Assembly: GCF_013149295.1 (NCBI RefSeq)
Contig: NZ_JABGCB010000003.1
Span: forward strand, 120,631 to 184,630
DNA length: 64,000 nt
DNA from: Novosphingobium sp. SG751A
Lineage (GTDB): Bacteria > Pseudomonadota > Alphaproteobacteria > Sphingomonadales > Sphingomonadaceae
Direction: 5' to 3'
The notes under the pieces are model-generated. The model was given only the letters and a program-made list of their open reading frames with translations, was not told the origin of the DNA and searched no databases. Shown here in pieces: positions 43,492 to 52,999 of this stretch. Position numbers and translations under genes: made by a program. Position 1 is the stretch's first letter. Each line of letters opens with the position of its first letter.

Positions 43492-44463
43492 TTGATCCAG
43501 CCCTCGGCCATCGTCCACGCACGCGGCACCGCGATGCTGAAGAGCGCGCTGGGACCAGCGATCGCGGCCTGGCTCGATGAGCCAGAAGTCGCCGAGGTGA
43601 TGCTCAATGCCGATGGCCAGCTCTGGGTCGATCGGCTCGACGGCGGCATGGTGAGAACCGAAGAACGGCTGTCGCCGATGCAGGCGGAGCGGATCATCCG
43701 GCTCGTCGCACATCATGTCGGTGCCGAAGTCCATCGCGGTTCACCACGGGTCTCGGCGGAGCTGCCGGAAGGCGGCGAGCGCTTCGAAGGGCTTTTACCG
43801 CCGGTGGTGATGGAGCCGGTCTTCTCGATCCGGCGACCAGCAAGCCTGCCCTTGGCACTTGCCGACTATGTCGCCGCCGGCACGATGACTGCGACCGCAG
43901 CGGCCTATCTCGCGCAGGCGGTGCAGACCCGTGCCAACATCCTCGTCGCGGGCGGCACATCGACCGGCAAGACCACGCTGACCAACGCGCTGCTGGCAAT
44001 CGCCTCAGGCGGTCAGGACCGCATCATCCTGATCGAGGACACGCGCGAACTGCGCTGCGATGCCGCCAATGTCGTGGCACTCAGGACCGCGCCCGGCGTC
44101 ACCATGACCGATCTCGTGCGCTCCAGCCTGCGCTTGCGTCCCGATCGCATCCCGATCGGCGAGGTTCGCGGTCCCGAGGCGCTCGACCTGCTCAAAGCAT
44201 GGGGCACCGGCCATCCAGGCGGGATCGGCACGATCCACGCCGGCACCGCGACCGCCGCGCTGCACCGGCTCGAGCAACTGATCCTCGAGGCCATCGCCCA
44301 TGTCCCGCGCGCGCTGATCGCCGAGACGATCGACGTAATCGCGGTGCTGACCGGCCGTGGCATCGAACGCCGACTTTCCGAGCTCGTCCGCGTCGAAGGG
44401 CTCGAGCCCGACGGCAGCTACCGACTTCTCCCCATTGTCCAAGCCCAAGGAGTCCACCCATGA
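43492..44463 (+). CDS. trbB: Conjugal transfer ATPase TrbB
   Basis: A 323-residue VirB11-type hexameric ATPase that powers pilus/mating-pore assembly. Walker A is [18 protein letters not shown]; an Asp box follows ([10 protein letters not shown]), then [28 protein letters not shown], the VirB11 signature. The start is TTG 43492 with GGAGG about 10 bases upstream, and it overlaps a TGA. It is the first gene of the trb operon. Confidence 0.95.
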   Translation: MIQPSAIVHARGTAMLKSALGPAIAAWLDEPEVAEVMLNADGQLWVDRLDGGMVRTEERLSPMQAERIIRLVAHHVGAEVHRGSPRVSAELPEGGERFEGLLPPVVMEPVFSIRRPASLPLALADYVAAGTMTATAAAYLAQAVQTRANILVAGGTSTGKTTLTNALLAIASGGQDRIILIEDTRELRCDAANVVALRTAPGVTMTDLVRSSLRLRPDRIPIGEVRGPEALDLLKAWGTGHPGGIGTIHAGTATAALHRLEQLILEAIAHVPRALIAETIDVIAVLTGRGIERRLSELVRVEGLEPDGSYRLLPIVQAQGVHP

Positions 44464-44774
44464 CCAGATTGAAGACCCTCCAGCGCACAAGCCTTGCTGC
44501 TGCCATGACCCTCTACGCCATGCCCGCCTGGGCGGGCGGCACTGGCATGCCGTGGGAGACACCGCTCCAGTCGATCGTCGACTCGGTTCAGGGGCCGGTC
44601 GCCAAGGTGATCGGCGTGATCATCATCGTGATCACCGGCCTCACGCTCGCGTTCGGCGACACGTCGGGCGGTTTCCGCAAGCTCATCCAGATCGTGTTCG
44701 GCCTGTCGGTCGCATTCGCGGCGTCGTCCTTCTTCCTGAGCTTTTTCAGCTTCGGCGGCGGAGCGCTGGTCTGA
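44460..44774 (+). CDS. trbC: Conjugal pilin TrbC
   Basis: A 104-residue prepilin with a signal-like leader (AAAMTLYAMPAWAGG) and two hydrophobic helices (VAKVIGVIIIVITGLTLAFG and IVFGLSVAFAASSFFLSFFSF). The VirB2 family makes a cyclised pilus subunit. Its ATG overlaps the trbB stop (ATGA). Confidence 0.93.
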   Translation: MTRLKTLQRTSLAAAMTLYAMPAWAGGTGMPWETPLQSIVDSVQGPVAKVIGVIIIVITGLTLAFGDTSGGFRKLIQIVFGLSVAFAASSFFLSFFSFGGGALV

Positions 44775-45037
44775 TGCAGGAGGATCTACCCGGATTTGCG
44801 GCGCCAGTGCATCGGGCGCTCGCCGAGCCGATCCTACTGGCCGGCGCACCCCGCGCGCTGGCGATCGTCAATGGAACGCTCGCCGCCGCCATCGGCATCG
44901 GTCTGCGGCTCTGGATCGCCGGGCTGGTGATGGCGGTGGTGGGGCACAGCCTCGCCGTGTTCGCCGCGCGCCACGATCCGCAGATCCTGCCCGTCGCGCG
45001 CCGACACATGGCCCTTCCCACTCTTTTCGAAAGCTGA
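44774..45037 (+). CDS. trbD: Conjugal transfer protein TrbD
   Basis: An 87-residue VirB3-type inner membrane protein (GFAAPVHRALAEPILLAGAPRALAIVNGTLAAAIGIGLRLWIAGLV) with one or two membrane helices. The ATG shares its first base with the last base of the trbC stop. It anchors TrbE. Confidence 0.9.
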   Translation: MQEDLPGFAAPVHRALAEPILLAGAPRALAIVNGTLAAAIGIGLRLWIAGLVMAVVGHSLAVFAARHDPQILPVARRHMALPTLFES

Positions 45038-45041
45038 ACCC

Positions 45042-47495
45042 ATGATGTTCCTGCGTGAACATGCCCGCCACGCGTCGCGGCTCTCAGATTTCCTGCCCTG
45101 GGCAGCGATGATCGCGCCTGGGATCATCCTCAACAAGGACGGCAGTTTCCTGCGCATCGCGCGGTTTCGCGGCCCCGACCTCGATAGCGCGACGAAGGCC
45201 GAGCTGATGGCGACCTCGACGCGGCTCAACAGCGCGCTCAAGCGGCTCGGCACGGGCTGGGCGATCTATGTCGAGGCGCAGCGCAAGCCATCGCCGGGCT
45301 ATCCGATCTCGGACGGATTCGCCGATCCGGTCTCGGCGCTGATCGATGAAGAACGCCGCGATCTGTTCGAAGGCGGCGATGTCACCCAGCCCAATTTCAC
45401 CAGCGCCTATTATCTGACGCTGCAATGGCTGCCGCCGGCCGACGACACATCGAAGGCGGCGTCTCTGCTCTATGAGGGCGGCGCGCAGGATGTGGCGACG
45501 GCCGGGGACCATCTCGACGATTTCGAACGCGATACGGGCCGAGTGCTCGACATGATCGAGGGCGTGATGCCCGAAGCGGCGTGGCTCTCGCCGGCCGAGA
45601 CGCTGACCTATATCCATTCGACGATCTCGACCCGCGATCAGCGCATCACGGTGCCCGAGACGCCGATGCATCTCGACGCGCTGCTGGCGGACGAACTGCT
45701 CGTCGGCGGGCTGGCACCGCAGCTTGGCGACAAGCATCTGCGCTGCCTCTCGATCACCGGATTTCCAGCCTCGACCGTGCCGGGGATGCTCGACGAGCTC
45801 AACCGGCTCGGCTTCGCTTATCGCTGGACGACGCGGGCGATCTGCCTCGACAAGGTGTCGGCGCAGCGGATGCTGACGCGCATTCGCCGGTTGTGGTTCT
45901 CGAAGCGCAAGAGCCTCGCTGCGATCATCAAGGAAGTGCTGACCAACGAAGCGAGCGTGCTGGTCGACAGCGATGCCGCCAACAAGTCCGCCGAAGCCGA
46001 CGCGGCGCTGCAGGATCTCGGTGCGGATATCGCGGGCTACGCCTATGTCACCACGACCATCACGGTGCTGGGCGACACGCCACGCGACGCCGATTTCCGG
46101 CTTAAGGCGATCGAGAAGATCGTGCGCGGCCGCGACTTCGCGTGCATCGCCGAAGGGCTGAACGCGATCGAAGCGTGGCTCGGCTCGCTGCCGGGCAACC
46201 CTTACGCCAATGTCCGTCAGCCGCCGATCTCGACGCTCAACTTGGCCCACATCATGCCGGTGTCGGCCGTCTGGGCCGGCCAGGATCGCGACACGCATTT
46301 CAAGGCGCCGCCGCTGTTTCATGCCCGCACCCAGGGCGCGACCCCGTTTCGGCTTTCGCTCCATGTCGGCGATGTCGGCCATACCCTGGTCGTCGGTCCT
46401 ACCGGCTCGGGCAAGAGCGTGCTGCTCGCCTTCATGGCGCTCCAGTTCCGCCGCTACGAGGACGCGCAGATTTTCGCGTTCGATCATGGCGGCTCGATCC
46501 GCGCGGCGACGGTCGGTGTCGGCGGCGAATGGCACGATCTGGGTGGTGCGCTTGGCGGTGATGCCGCGCCGGTGTTGTTGCAGCCGCTCGCCCGGATCGA
46601 TGAACCGGATGAGCGGGCCTGGGCTGCCGACTGGCTCGCCGCGATTCTCGCGCGCGAAGAGTTCGCGATCACGCCCGAGGTGAAGGACCATCTGTGGGCC
46701 GCGCTCGGCAGCCTCGCGGACGCGCCGGTCGCCCAGCGCACGCTGACCGGCCTCACCGTGCTGATCCAGGCATCGGGGCTCAAGCGCGCGCTCGCACCCT
46801 ATACGTTGTCCGGTCCGTATGGCCGGCTGCTCGATGCCGATGTCGAGCATTTCGGGGAAAGTGATGCCCAGGCCTTCGAGACCGAGGGGCTGATCGGCAC
46901 GCCGGCCGCGCCGGCGGTGCTCGCCTATCTGTTCCACCTTATCGGCCGGCGGCTCGACGGCCGGCCGACGCTGATCTTGATCGACGAGGGCTGGCTCGCG
47001 CTCGACGATCCGATGTTCGGCCGCCAGCTCAAGGAATGGCTGAAGACGCTCCGCAAGAAGAATGCGAGCGTCGTGTTCGCCACCCAGAGCCTCGCCGACA
47101 TCGAAGGCTCGGCGATCGCGCCGGCCATCATCGAGAGCTGCCCGACGCGGCTGTTCCTCGCCAATGAGCGCGCGCTCGAGCCGCAGATCGCTGGCATCTA
47201 TCGCCGGTTCGGGCTCAACGATCGTCAGATCGAGATCATCGCCTCGGCGACGCCCAAGCGCGATTATTATTGCCAGTCGGCGCTCGGCAACCGGCTGTTC
47301 GATCTTGGCCTCGGGCCGGTCGCACTAGCCTTCGCCGCCGCGTCGCAGCGCAGCGACCTCTCCGCGATCACCACGCTGATCGAGCGGCACGGCGCCGACG
47401 GCTTTGCCGCCGCCTGGCTGCGCCACCGCGGCCTCGGCTGGGCCGCCGATCATCTCACCAATGATGCCCTCGAACCTCAGGAGACTTTCGCATGA
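45042..47495 (+). CDS. trbE: Conjugal transfer ATPase TrbE
   Basis: A VirB4-type ATPase of 817 residues, the largest motor of the mating pore. Walker A is VGPTGSGKSVLLAFMALQF (residue about 451) and Walker B is TLILIDEGWLALDD (about 643). The CagE/TrbE N-terminal domain carries the pattern LSDFLPWAAMIAPGIILNKDGS. Its stop overlaps the trbJ start. Confidence 0.95.
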   Translation: MMFLREHARHASRLSDFLPWAAMIAPGIILNKDGSFLRIARFRGPDLDSATKAELMATSTRLNSALKRLGTGWAIYVEAQRKPSPGYPISDGFADPVSALIDEERRDLFEGGDVTQPNFTSAYYLTLQWLPPADDTSKAASLLYEGGAQDVATAGDHLDDFERDTGRVLDMIEGVMPEAAWLSPAETLTYIHSTISTRDQRITVPETPMHLDALLADELLVGGLAPQLGDKHLRCLSITGFPASTVPGMLDELNRLGFAYRWTTRAICLDKVSAQRMLTRIRRLWFSKRKSLAAIIKEVLTNEASVLVDSDAANKSAEADAALQDLGADIAGYAYVTTTITVLGDTPRDADFRLKAIEKIVRGRDFACIAEGLNAIEAWLGSLPGNPYANVRQPPISTLNLAHIMPVSAVWAGQDRDTHFKAPPLFHARTQGATPFRLSLHVGDVGHTLVVGPTGSGKSVLLAFMALQFRRYEDAQIFAFDHGGSIRAATVGVGGEWHDLGGALGGDAAPVLLQPLARIDEPDERAWAADWLAAILAREEFAITPEVKDHLWAALGSLADAPVAQRTLTGLTVLIQASGLKRALAPYTLSGPYGRLLDADVEHFGESDAQAFETEGLIGTPAAPAVLAYLFHLIGRRLDGRPTLILIDEGWLALDDPMFGRQLKEWLKTLRKKNASVVFATQSLADIEGSAIAPAIIESCPTRLFLANERALEPQIAGIYRRFGLNDRQIEIIASATPKRDYYCQSALGNRLFDLGLGPVALAFAAASQRSDLSAITTLIERHGADGFAAAWLRHRGLGWAADHLTNDALEPQETFA

Positions 47496-48238
47496 CCCGC
47501 TTTCGTAAACCAACGCTCGCCCTTGGCGCCGCGGCCTTGGCGCTGATGATTGCCGCTCCAGCCGACGCCCAGTTCGGCGGGATCGTCTATGATCCGAGCA
47601 ACTATGCGCAAAACGTGCTGACCGCCGCCCGCACGCTTCAACAGATCAACAATCAGATCACCCAGATCCAGAATCAGACGCAGAGCCTGATCAATCAGGC
47701 GCGAAATCTGGCCAACCTGCCGACCAGCATACTGTCGAGTATCCAGCGGGACATCGACCGCACGCGCCAGCTGATCACCCAGGCTCAGCAGATCGCCTAC
47801 AAGGTCGAGAATATCGATCAGGTGTTCAGTCAGCGTTATCCGTCAGGATCGCTCGCCGGCACCTCGTCAGGCGCACTCGTCACCAATGCGCAGACGCGTT
47901 GGACCGATGCGCTGGCGGCCTATCAGGATGCACTCCGCACCGGCGCGACCGTGACGGGCAATATCGACGGCACACGCGATCAGACGTCGACATTGGTGAC
48001 CGCCAGCCAGGGAGCCACAGGCGCGTTGCAGGCGGCGCAGGCTGGCAATCAGCTGCTGGCACTACAGACGCGCCAGCTCGCCGACCTGACCGCCATGGTC
48101 GCGGCGCAATCGCGCGCAGCGGCGATCCAGGCCGCGCGCGCCGCCGCGGACGAAGCGCAAGGCCGCGAACAGACCCGGCGGTTCCTGGCACCTGGCGCGG
48201 GCTATGTGCCGCAGAGCGTGACGCTGTTCCGTGACTGA
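47492..48238 (+). CDS. trbJ: Conjugal transfer protein TrbJ
   Basis: A 248-residue secreted VirB5-like pilus-tip protein with signal peptide (LALGAAALALMIAAPADAQ) and a long helical Gln/Asn-rich coil (LQQINNQITQIQNQTQSLINQARNLANLPTSI). In other systems it sits at the pilus tip and recognises recipients. It overlaps the TrbE stop by four bases. Confidence 0.92.
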   Translation: MTRFRKPTLALGAAALALMIAAPADAQFGGIVYDPSNYAQNVLTAARTLQQINNQITQIQNQTQSLINQARNLANLPTSILSSIQRDIDRTRQLITQAQQIAYKVENIDQVFSQRYPSGSLAGTSSGALVTNAQTRWTDALAAYQDALRTGATVTGNIDGTRDQTSTLVTASQGATGALQAAQAGNQLLALQTRQLADLTAMVAAQSRAAAIQAARAAADEAQGREQTRRFLAPGAGYVPQSVTLFRD

Positions 48239-48635
48239 GGAACGGACGCGCGCGGCACGCGGCCGCTTCGCCGGGTTTGGCTGGCGATCGGTCACGATTG
48301 CGGCGGCGGCGGCAACGACGGGGATATGCGCCATGGTCGCCTTGAGCGATCCGGCGCCGCCGGCCGCGCATTATACGGTCGGCGAGGCCCCCGACGCGAC
48401 GGCACCCGCCAACACCGATCCGCTCCTGACCGAGCTGGCGCGGTGTCGCACGCTGGCGGCGGACAGTGTCGACGCGCGCTGCCAGGCCGCGTGGGAGGTG
48501 AACCGGCGCCGATTCATGGGCGAGAGCCGCAGCTACGTGGCACCGGTCGAGCCGACGCCGATCGAAGCCGCGCCGGTCGATAGCCCGACGCCGACAGCCA
48601 GTGCGGCTGCGCCTTCATCGACTACGGAGCGTTGA
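48231..48635 (+). CDS. TrbK-like entry exclusion protein (TrbK-alt)
   Basis: A 134-residue protein in the place of trbK. It starts at GTG 48231 overlapping trbJ. It has a single membrane helix (VTIAAAAATTGICAMVALS) and a conserved Cys pair (CRTLAADSVDARCQAAWEVNRRRFMG), a pattern used by the TrbK-alt family of entry exclusion proteins. The C-terminus is Pro/Thr-rich and probably disordered in the periplasm. Confidence 0.78.
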   Translation: MTEERTRAARGRFAGFGWRSVTIAAAAATTGICAMVALSDPAPPAAHYTVGEAPDATAPANTDPLLTELARCRTLAADSVDARCQAAWEVNRRRFMGESRSYVAPVEPTPIEAAPVDSPTPTASAAAPSSTTER

Positions 48636-48638
48636 GCC

Positions 48639-49991
48639 ATGGGCGAAGGCACAGGCGTCATCGACCGGTTTCTCGATCTTTTCGCGCGCTACATCGATAG
48701 CGGCTTCGGCCTGATTCACGGCGATGTCGGCTTTCTCGCGAGTTCGCTGATCGTCATCGATGTGACGCTGGCGATGCTGTTCTGGACCTGGGGTGAAGGC
48801 GAGGACATCGTCGCGCGGCTTGTGCGCAAGACGCTACAGGTCGGATTCTTCGCATTCCTGATCGCCAACTGGAACGGCCTCGCCAAGATCATCTATCTGA
48901 GCTTCTCGGGGATCGGCCTCAAGGCGGCCGGCTCGGGGAACGCGAACGATCTGCTCCATCCCGGCAAGATCGCGCAGATCGGTATCGACGTCGGGCAGCC
49001 GTTGCTTGATCAGGCCTCGCTGCTGGTCGGGCCGGTCGGCATCTTCACCAACTTCGTGCAGATAGCGGTGTTGCTGCTCGCTTGGGCGATCGTCATGCTC
49101 GCCTTCTTCATCATCGCGATCCAGCTGTTCGTAACGCTGATCGAGTTCAAGCTGACGACCCTTGCCGGGTTCGTGCTTGTGCCATTCGGGTTGTTCGGCC
49201 GCACGGCGTTCCTCGCCGAACGCGTGCTGGGCAATGTGATGGCAACCGGCGTCAAGGTGTTGGTGCTCGCCGTCATCATCGGCATCGGTTCGACCATCTT
49301 CCGCGATTTCGTGATCGATTTCGGGGGGGCGCAACCGACGATCGAACAGGTAGCATCCCTCGCCCTGGCGGCGCTCACGCTGCTCGGCCTCGCCATCTTC
49401 GGACCTGGTATCGCTTCGGGCCTGATCTCCGGCGGCCCCCAGCTTGGCGCCGGCGGTGCCGTCGCCACCGGAATCATGGTTGGCGGTGTCGGCGCTGCCG
49501 CGACCATGGGCGTCGCCGGCGCCGCCGGCTTGGTCAGCCGCGCCGGGTCAGCCGCTGCCTCCACCCTCTCCCGATCCGCCGGCTCGCCCAACTCCCCCGG
49601 GGCTGGTGGTGGATCCCCGTCGGCGCCCCCCGCTCCCCCGGTGCCGACGGGCGGCGCTCCGACGGTTCCCCCGCCGTCTGGAGCGCCGGGAGGTGGCGCA
49701 AGTTCGGGCGGCGACGATGGCGGTGCCGGTCAGTCAGCATCGGGCGGGTCGTCAGGGGCTGCCGCTGACCCTGTGGCGGGCTCCGCTGAGGCTGCGCCAG
49801 AAGGTGGCGCCGATCGGACAGCGCCATCGTCGCCCAGGCCAGGGCCTGCTGAAGCACCGGCCCCGGCCTGGGCGAAGCAACTGCGTCGCCGCCAGGCGAT
49901 GGTGCAGGGCGCAACCCTTGCTGCCCACACCCTTCGCTCAGCCGACCACCATGGCGGGTCGGCACACATCTCGCTGGAGGACCGTTCATGA
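48639..49991 (+). CDS. trbL: Conjugal transfer protein TrbL
   Basis: A 450-residue VirB6-type inner membrane channel protein. About seven membrane helices lie in residues 25-310. The C-terminal 120 residues are Pro/Gly/Ser-rich and probably disordered. The family pattern is RFLDLFARYIDSGFGLIHGDVGFLASSLIVIDVTLAML. The C-terminal tail varies most between elements. Confidence 0.92.
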   Translation: MGEGTGVIDRFLDLFARYIDSGFGLIHGDVGFLASSLIVIDVTLAMLFWTWGEGEDIVARLVRKTLQVGFFAFLIANWNGLAKIIYLSFSGIGLKAAGSGNANDLLHPGKIAQIGIDVGQPLLDQASLLVGPVGIFTNFVQIAVLLLAWAIVMLAFFIIAIQLFVTLIEFKLTTLAGFVLVPFGLFGRTAFLAERVLGNVMATGVKVLVLAVIIGIGSTIFRDFVIDFGGAQPTIEQVASLALAALTLLGLAIFGPGIASGLISGGPQLGAGGAVATGIMVGGVGAAATMGVAGAAGLVSRAGSAAASTLSRSAGSPNSPGAGGGSPSAPPAPPVPTGGAPTVPPPSGAPGGGASSGGDDGGAGQSASGGSSGAAADPVAGSAEAAPEGGADRTAPSSPRPGPAEAPAPAWAKQLRRRQAMVQGATLAAHTLRSADHHGGSAHISLEDRS

Positions 49992-50677
49992 ATCCGTTCC
50001 GCCGTCCGTCCTCGCGCTTCGGCCGCGAGCCCGTTCCCGAAACCCCCTATCAGCGTGCCGGCCAGGCCTGGGACGATCGCATCGGATCAGCGCGGGTGCA
50101 GGCGCGAAGCTGGCGGCTGATGGCATTCAGCGCCACCGCGCTCTTGTCTCTGTCGGTCATCGACAATCTCCGGCTGCGGTTCGGCTCGCATGTCGTGCCT
50201 TATGTGGTCGAGGTCGACCGCCTTGGCGCGGCGCGCGGCGTCGCCCCAGTGACGTCCGACTATCGTCCGACCGATCCGCAGATCGCGTGGCATATCGCGC
50301 GCTTCATCGAGAACGTGCGCTCACGCCCGGCAGACCCGATCGTGCTCCGCCAGAACTTGGGCGCGGCCTATGATTTCACGACTGAGCAGGGCGCAGCTGT
50401 GCTCAACGACTATGCGCGCGGCAATGATCCCTTCGCCGATCTCGCCGACAAGCAGGTGTCGGTCGATGTGAAGAATGTCGTGCGCGCGTCCGCCGACAGC
50501 TTCCGTGTCGCCTGGGACGAGCGGCGCTACGACCACGGCCAGCTCAGCGGCACCACCCATTGGACAGGCGTTCTCACCATCGTCGTTCGCACACCGACCG
50601 ACGCGGCAACGCTCAGCCGCAATCCGCTCGGGCTCTATGTCCACGCCATCAACTGGTCCCAGGATCTCGGAGAATGA
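49988..50677 (+). CDS. trbF: Conjugal transfer protein TrbF
   Basis: A 229-residue VirB8-type assembly factor with one membrane helix (WRLMAFSATALLSLSVIDNLRLRF) and a periplasmic domain (SHVVPYVVEVDRLGAARGVAPV). It is coupled to trbL and trbG by four-base overlaps. Confidence 0.93.
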   Translation: MNPFRRPSSRFGREPVPETPYQRAGQAWDDRIGSARVQARSWRLMAFSATALLSLSVIDNLRLRFGSHVVPYVVEVDRLGAARGVAPVTSDYRPTDPQIAWHIARFIENVRSRPADPIVLRQNLGAAYDFTTEQGAAVLNDYARGNDPFADLADKQVSVDVKNVVRASADSFRVAWDERRYDHGQLSGTTHWTGVLTIVVRTPTDAATLSRNPLGLYVHAINWSQDLGE

Positions 50678-51519
50678 CCATGCGCACATTATTGCTCGCC
50701 ACCCCGTTTTTGCTTTCGGCTGCTGCGGCGCACGCGCAATCGGCGCCACCATCGGCACGGTCGGTTGCCGCAGCCACGGATGCGGCCCGGGTGAGTGCGC
50801 GCGCGGCCGGCTGGCAGGGCGCGACGCAGTTGTTCGTCTATGCGCCGGGCGGCCTATATCAGGTCCATGCCGCGGTCGGTCAGGTCACCGACATCATGCT
50901 ACAAGAAGGCGAGACGCTGTCGGACTCCGGCGCGGTCGCTGCCGGCGACACGGTGCGCTGGGTGATCGGCGAAGCGGCGAGCGGCTCTGGACCGAGCCGC
51001 CGCACCCATATTCTGGTCAAGCCCACCGATCCGGCAATCCGGACGAACCTGGTCATCAACACCGACCGGCGGACCTATCATGTCGAGCTACGCTCGACGC
51101 CCGCGACCTATATGGCGAGCGTCGGCTGGTCCTATCCGCAGGATGAGCTGATCGCCGTGCGTGCCCGGCTCGAAGCGGCGACCGCAGTCAGCAACAGCCA
51201 GGTCCAGACGGGCATCGATCCTGCCAGACTCGATTTTGCGTACCGGTTGAAGGGTGCCAATCCGCCCTGGAAGCCGGTGCAGGTGTTCGACGACGGGGCC
51301 AAAACCTATGTGCTGTTCCCGCAAGACATCGCGCAAAGCGAGCTGCCGCCGCTCTTCCTCATCGGTGAGAAGAACAATGCGGAGCTCGTCAATTATCGCG
51401 TGTCGGGGCGGTACATGGTGATCGATCGGCTGTTCTCGATTGCCGAACTCCGGCTCGGCACCAAGAAACAGCAAATCGTCCGCATCGAGCGGACTCGCGC
51501 TCGGGGGCCGCGGTCGTGA
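50674..51519 (+). CDS. trbG: Conjugal transfer protein TrbG
   Basis: A 281-residue VirB9-type outer-membrane core protein with signal peptide (TLLLATPFLLSAAAAHAQ). The C-terminal domain shows AYRLKGANPPWKPVQVFDDGAKTYVLFPQDI and YRVSGRYMVIDRLF. The ATG overlaps the trbF stop; longer frames upstream lie inside trbF. Confidence 0.93.
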   Translation: MTMRTLLLATPFLLSAAAAHAQSAPPSARSVAAATDAARVSARAAGWQGATQLFVYAPGGLYQVHAAVGQVTDIMLQEGETLSDSGAVAAGDTVRWVIGEAASGSGPSRRTHILVKPTDPAIRTNLVINTDRRTYHVELRSTPATYMASVGWSYPQDELIAVRARLEAATAVSNSQVQTGIDPARLDFAYRLKGANPPWKPVQVFDDGAKTYVLFPQDIAQSELPPLFLIGEKNNAELVNYRVSGRYMVIDRLFSIAELRLGTKKQQIVRIERTRARGPRS

Positions 51520-52712
51520 GCGAGCGCGACGAACTTGCCCGCGACCCGGCAGAGAAGCGGCCGCCGATCAAAACCCGTGCTGCCGCGCCAACACCGCGGC
51601 GCCTGTCGCGCAAGGCGCTGGCGACGCTCACCGGCGTCAGCGCGCTCGGCGTGGCGGCAGCTTTGGGCTACAGCCTGACCTCAAGCCATCGTACCCAGCC
51701 GCAACAGGAGACGGTATCGGTCGAACGCCGCAATACCAATGCGCTGGCGGATGCGCCCAAGGATTATGGCGATCTCGCTCACAGCGCATCCGCCGGGATA
51801 GGAGCACCGCCTGCGACGGCTGGCCCAGCGACCACTCCCCAGCTTCCCGGCACGACTCCGGCATCGCCGAGCAGGGTGAACACTGAAGCGTCGGCCGAGC
51901 AGCAACGCCGTCGCCAGCAGCGCGAGAGCGCGCGGGCAAGCAAGCTATTCGCCGGCACCAGCGAAGGCGTACGTACCGCGACGGCCAGCGCCGATCCCCG
52001 TCTGCCCCCTCCCAGCCAGGCTGCCACTAGCAAACCGGCGCACGCGGCGAATGGCGACGCCCAGGACCGCAAGGCAGCGTTCCTCGCTGGCGGGACACTC
52101 GAGCCGACCGTGAACAGCGGGAGGCTGACCGCGCCAGCGGGGCGCTATGTCGTATCGGCCGGCTCGACAATCGCGGCGGCGCTGATCACCGGTCTGTCCT
52201 CCGACCTTCCGGGGCAGGTCGTGGCACAAGTGACCGAAGACGTGTTCGACACGGTGACCGGCCGCACGCGGCTGATTCCGCAAGGCACCCGATTGATTGG
52301 CGTCTATGACGCGCGAGTCAGCTACGGCCAGTCGCGGGCGCTGGTGGTGTGGACTCGGTTGATCTTTCCCGATGGTCGCTCGCTCGATCTTGACCGGATG
52401 GTGAGCACTGACGCTGCAGGCCAGTCGGGGCTCACCGATCGTGTTAACAATCACACTAGCAAGCTGCTGATGGCCGGCCTGCTGTCGACTTTGTTCGGTG
52501 TCAGCGCCAATGCCGCGACCACTGGCGGCGGCGGCGATGCGGTCATCGCCGCCGCCATTCGAGAAAGCGCGGGCCGCTCGATTGAAAGTGCTGGCGACAA
52601 GATCGTCAGCCGCCAACTCGATGTACATCCGACCATCACGGTGCGGCCGGGGGCGCGGGTCAGGGTTTTGGTCAGTCGCGATTTGCTCCTGACGCCGTGG
52701 AAATCTAGTTAA
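51516..52712 (+). CDS. trbI: Conjugal transfer protein TrbI
   Basis: A 398-residue VirB10-type scaffold linking both membranes. It starts at GTG 51516, overlapping trbG. One membrane helix lies near residue 35, then a Pro/Ala-rich stalk, then the VirB10 domain (RYVVSAGSTIAAALITGLSSDLPGQVVAQVTEDVFDTVTG and TRLIGVYDARVSYGQSRALVVWTRLIFPDGR). The usual DUF2274 gene that follows trbI is absent here. Confidence 0.94.
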   Translation: MSERDELARDPAEKRPPIKTRAAAPTPRRLSRKALATLTGVSALGVAAALGYSLTSSHRTQPQQETVSVERRNTNALADAPKDYGDLAHSASAGIGAPPATAGPATTPQLPGTTPASPSRVNTEASAEQQRRRQQRESARASKLFAGTSEGVRTATASADPRLPPPSQAATSKPAHAANGDAQDRKAAFLAGGTLEPTVNSGRLTAPAGRYVVSAGSTIAAALITGLSSDLPGQVVAQVTEDVFDTVTGRTRLIPQGTRLIGVYDARVSYGQSRALVVWTRLIFPDGRSLDLDRMVSTDAAGQSGLTDRVNNHTSKLLMAGLLSTLFGVSANAATTGGGGDAVIAAAIRESAGRSIESAGDKIVSRQLDVHPTITVRPGARVRVLVSRDLLLTPWKSS

Positions 52713-52949
52713 GAATAAGCTGCGGCTTCTCAGTCAAACCTGTTCGGCCGCGCACCCGCAAGCATCCGCAGTGCACCGATGGCGTGATCGAGCTAATTTA
52801 TTACTATTTCTTCGTCGGGTCGATTTGAGCATGCTCCGTGCGACATCGATCAGTCGTTCCGCTTCGGCATGCCTTCCTTCCGACCTGTCATGAGGCTTGG
52901 ACATGGATCATTTCCAAAAAGGTGCAGACCACCGACTTTATAGCGAATA

Positions 52950-52978
52950 GGAATGATCGTTCCTAGAACGATCATTCC
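52950..52978. promoter_or_regulatory. Perfect 13-3-13 palindrome upstream of the XRE gene
   Basis: GGAATGATCGTTC (52950-52962), spacer CTA, GAACGATCATTCC (52966-52978). It ends 21 bases before the XRE regulator start and has no T-run. This is most likely a dimer operator, and the adjacent XRE protein is the natural candidate to bind it. Confidence 0.72.
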
Positions 52979-52999
52979 GATGGCAGGACTAAATGTCGG

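Noticed and set aside
45084..46937. 617-residue open frame on the minus strand inside trbE
   Set aside because: It is a mirror of a GC-rich coding strand with high third-position GC. It has no family motifs, and trbE on the other strand is complete with Walker motifs.
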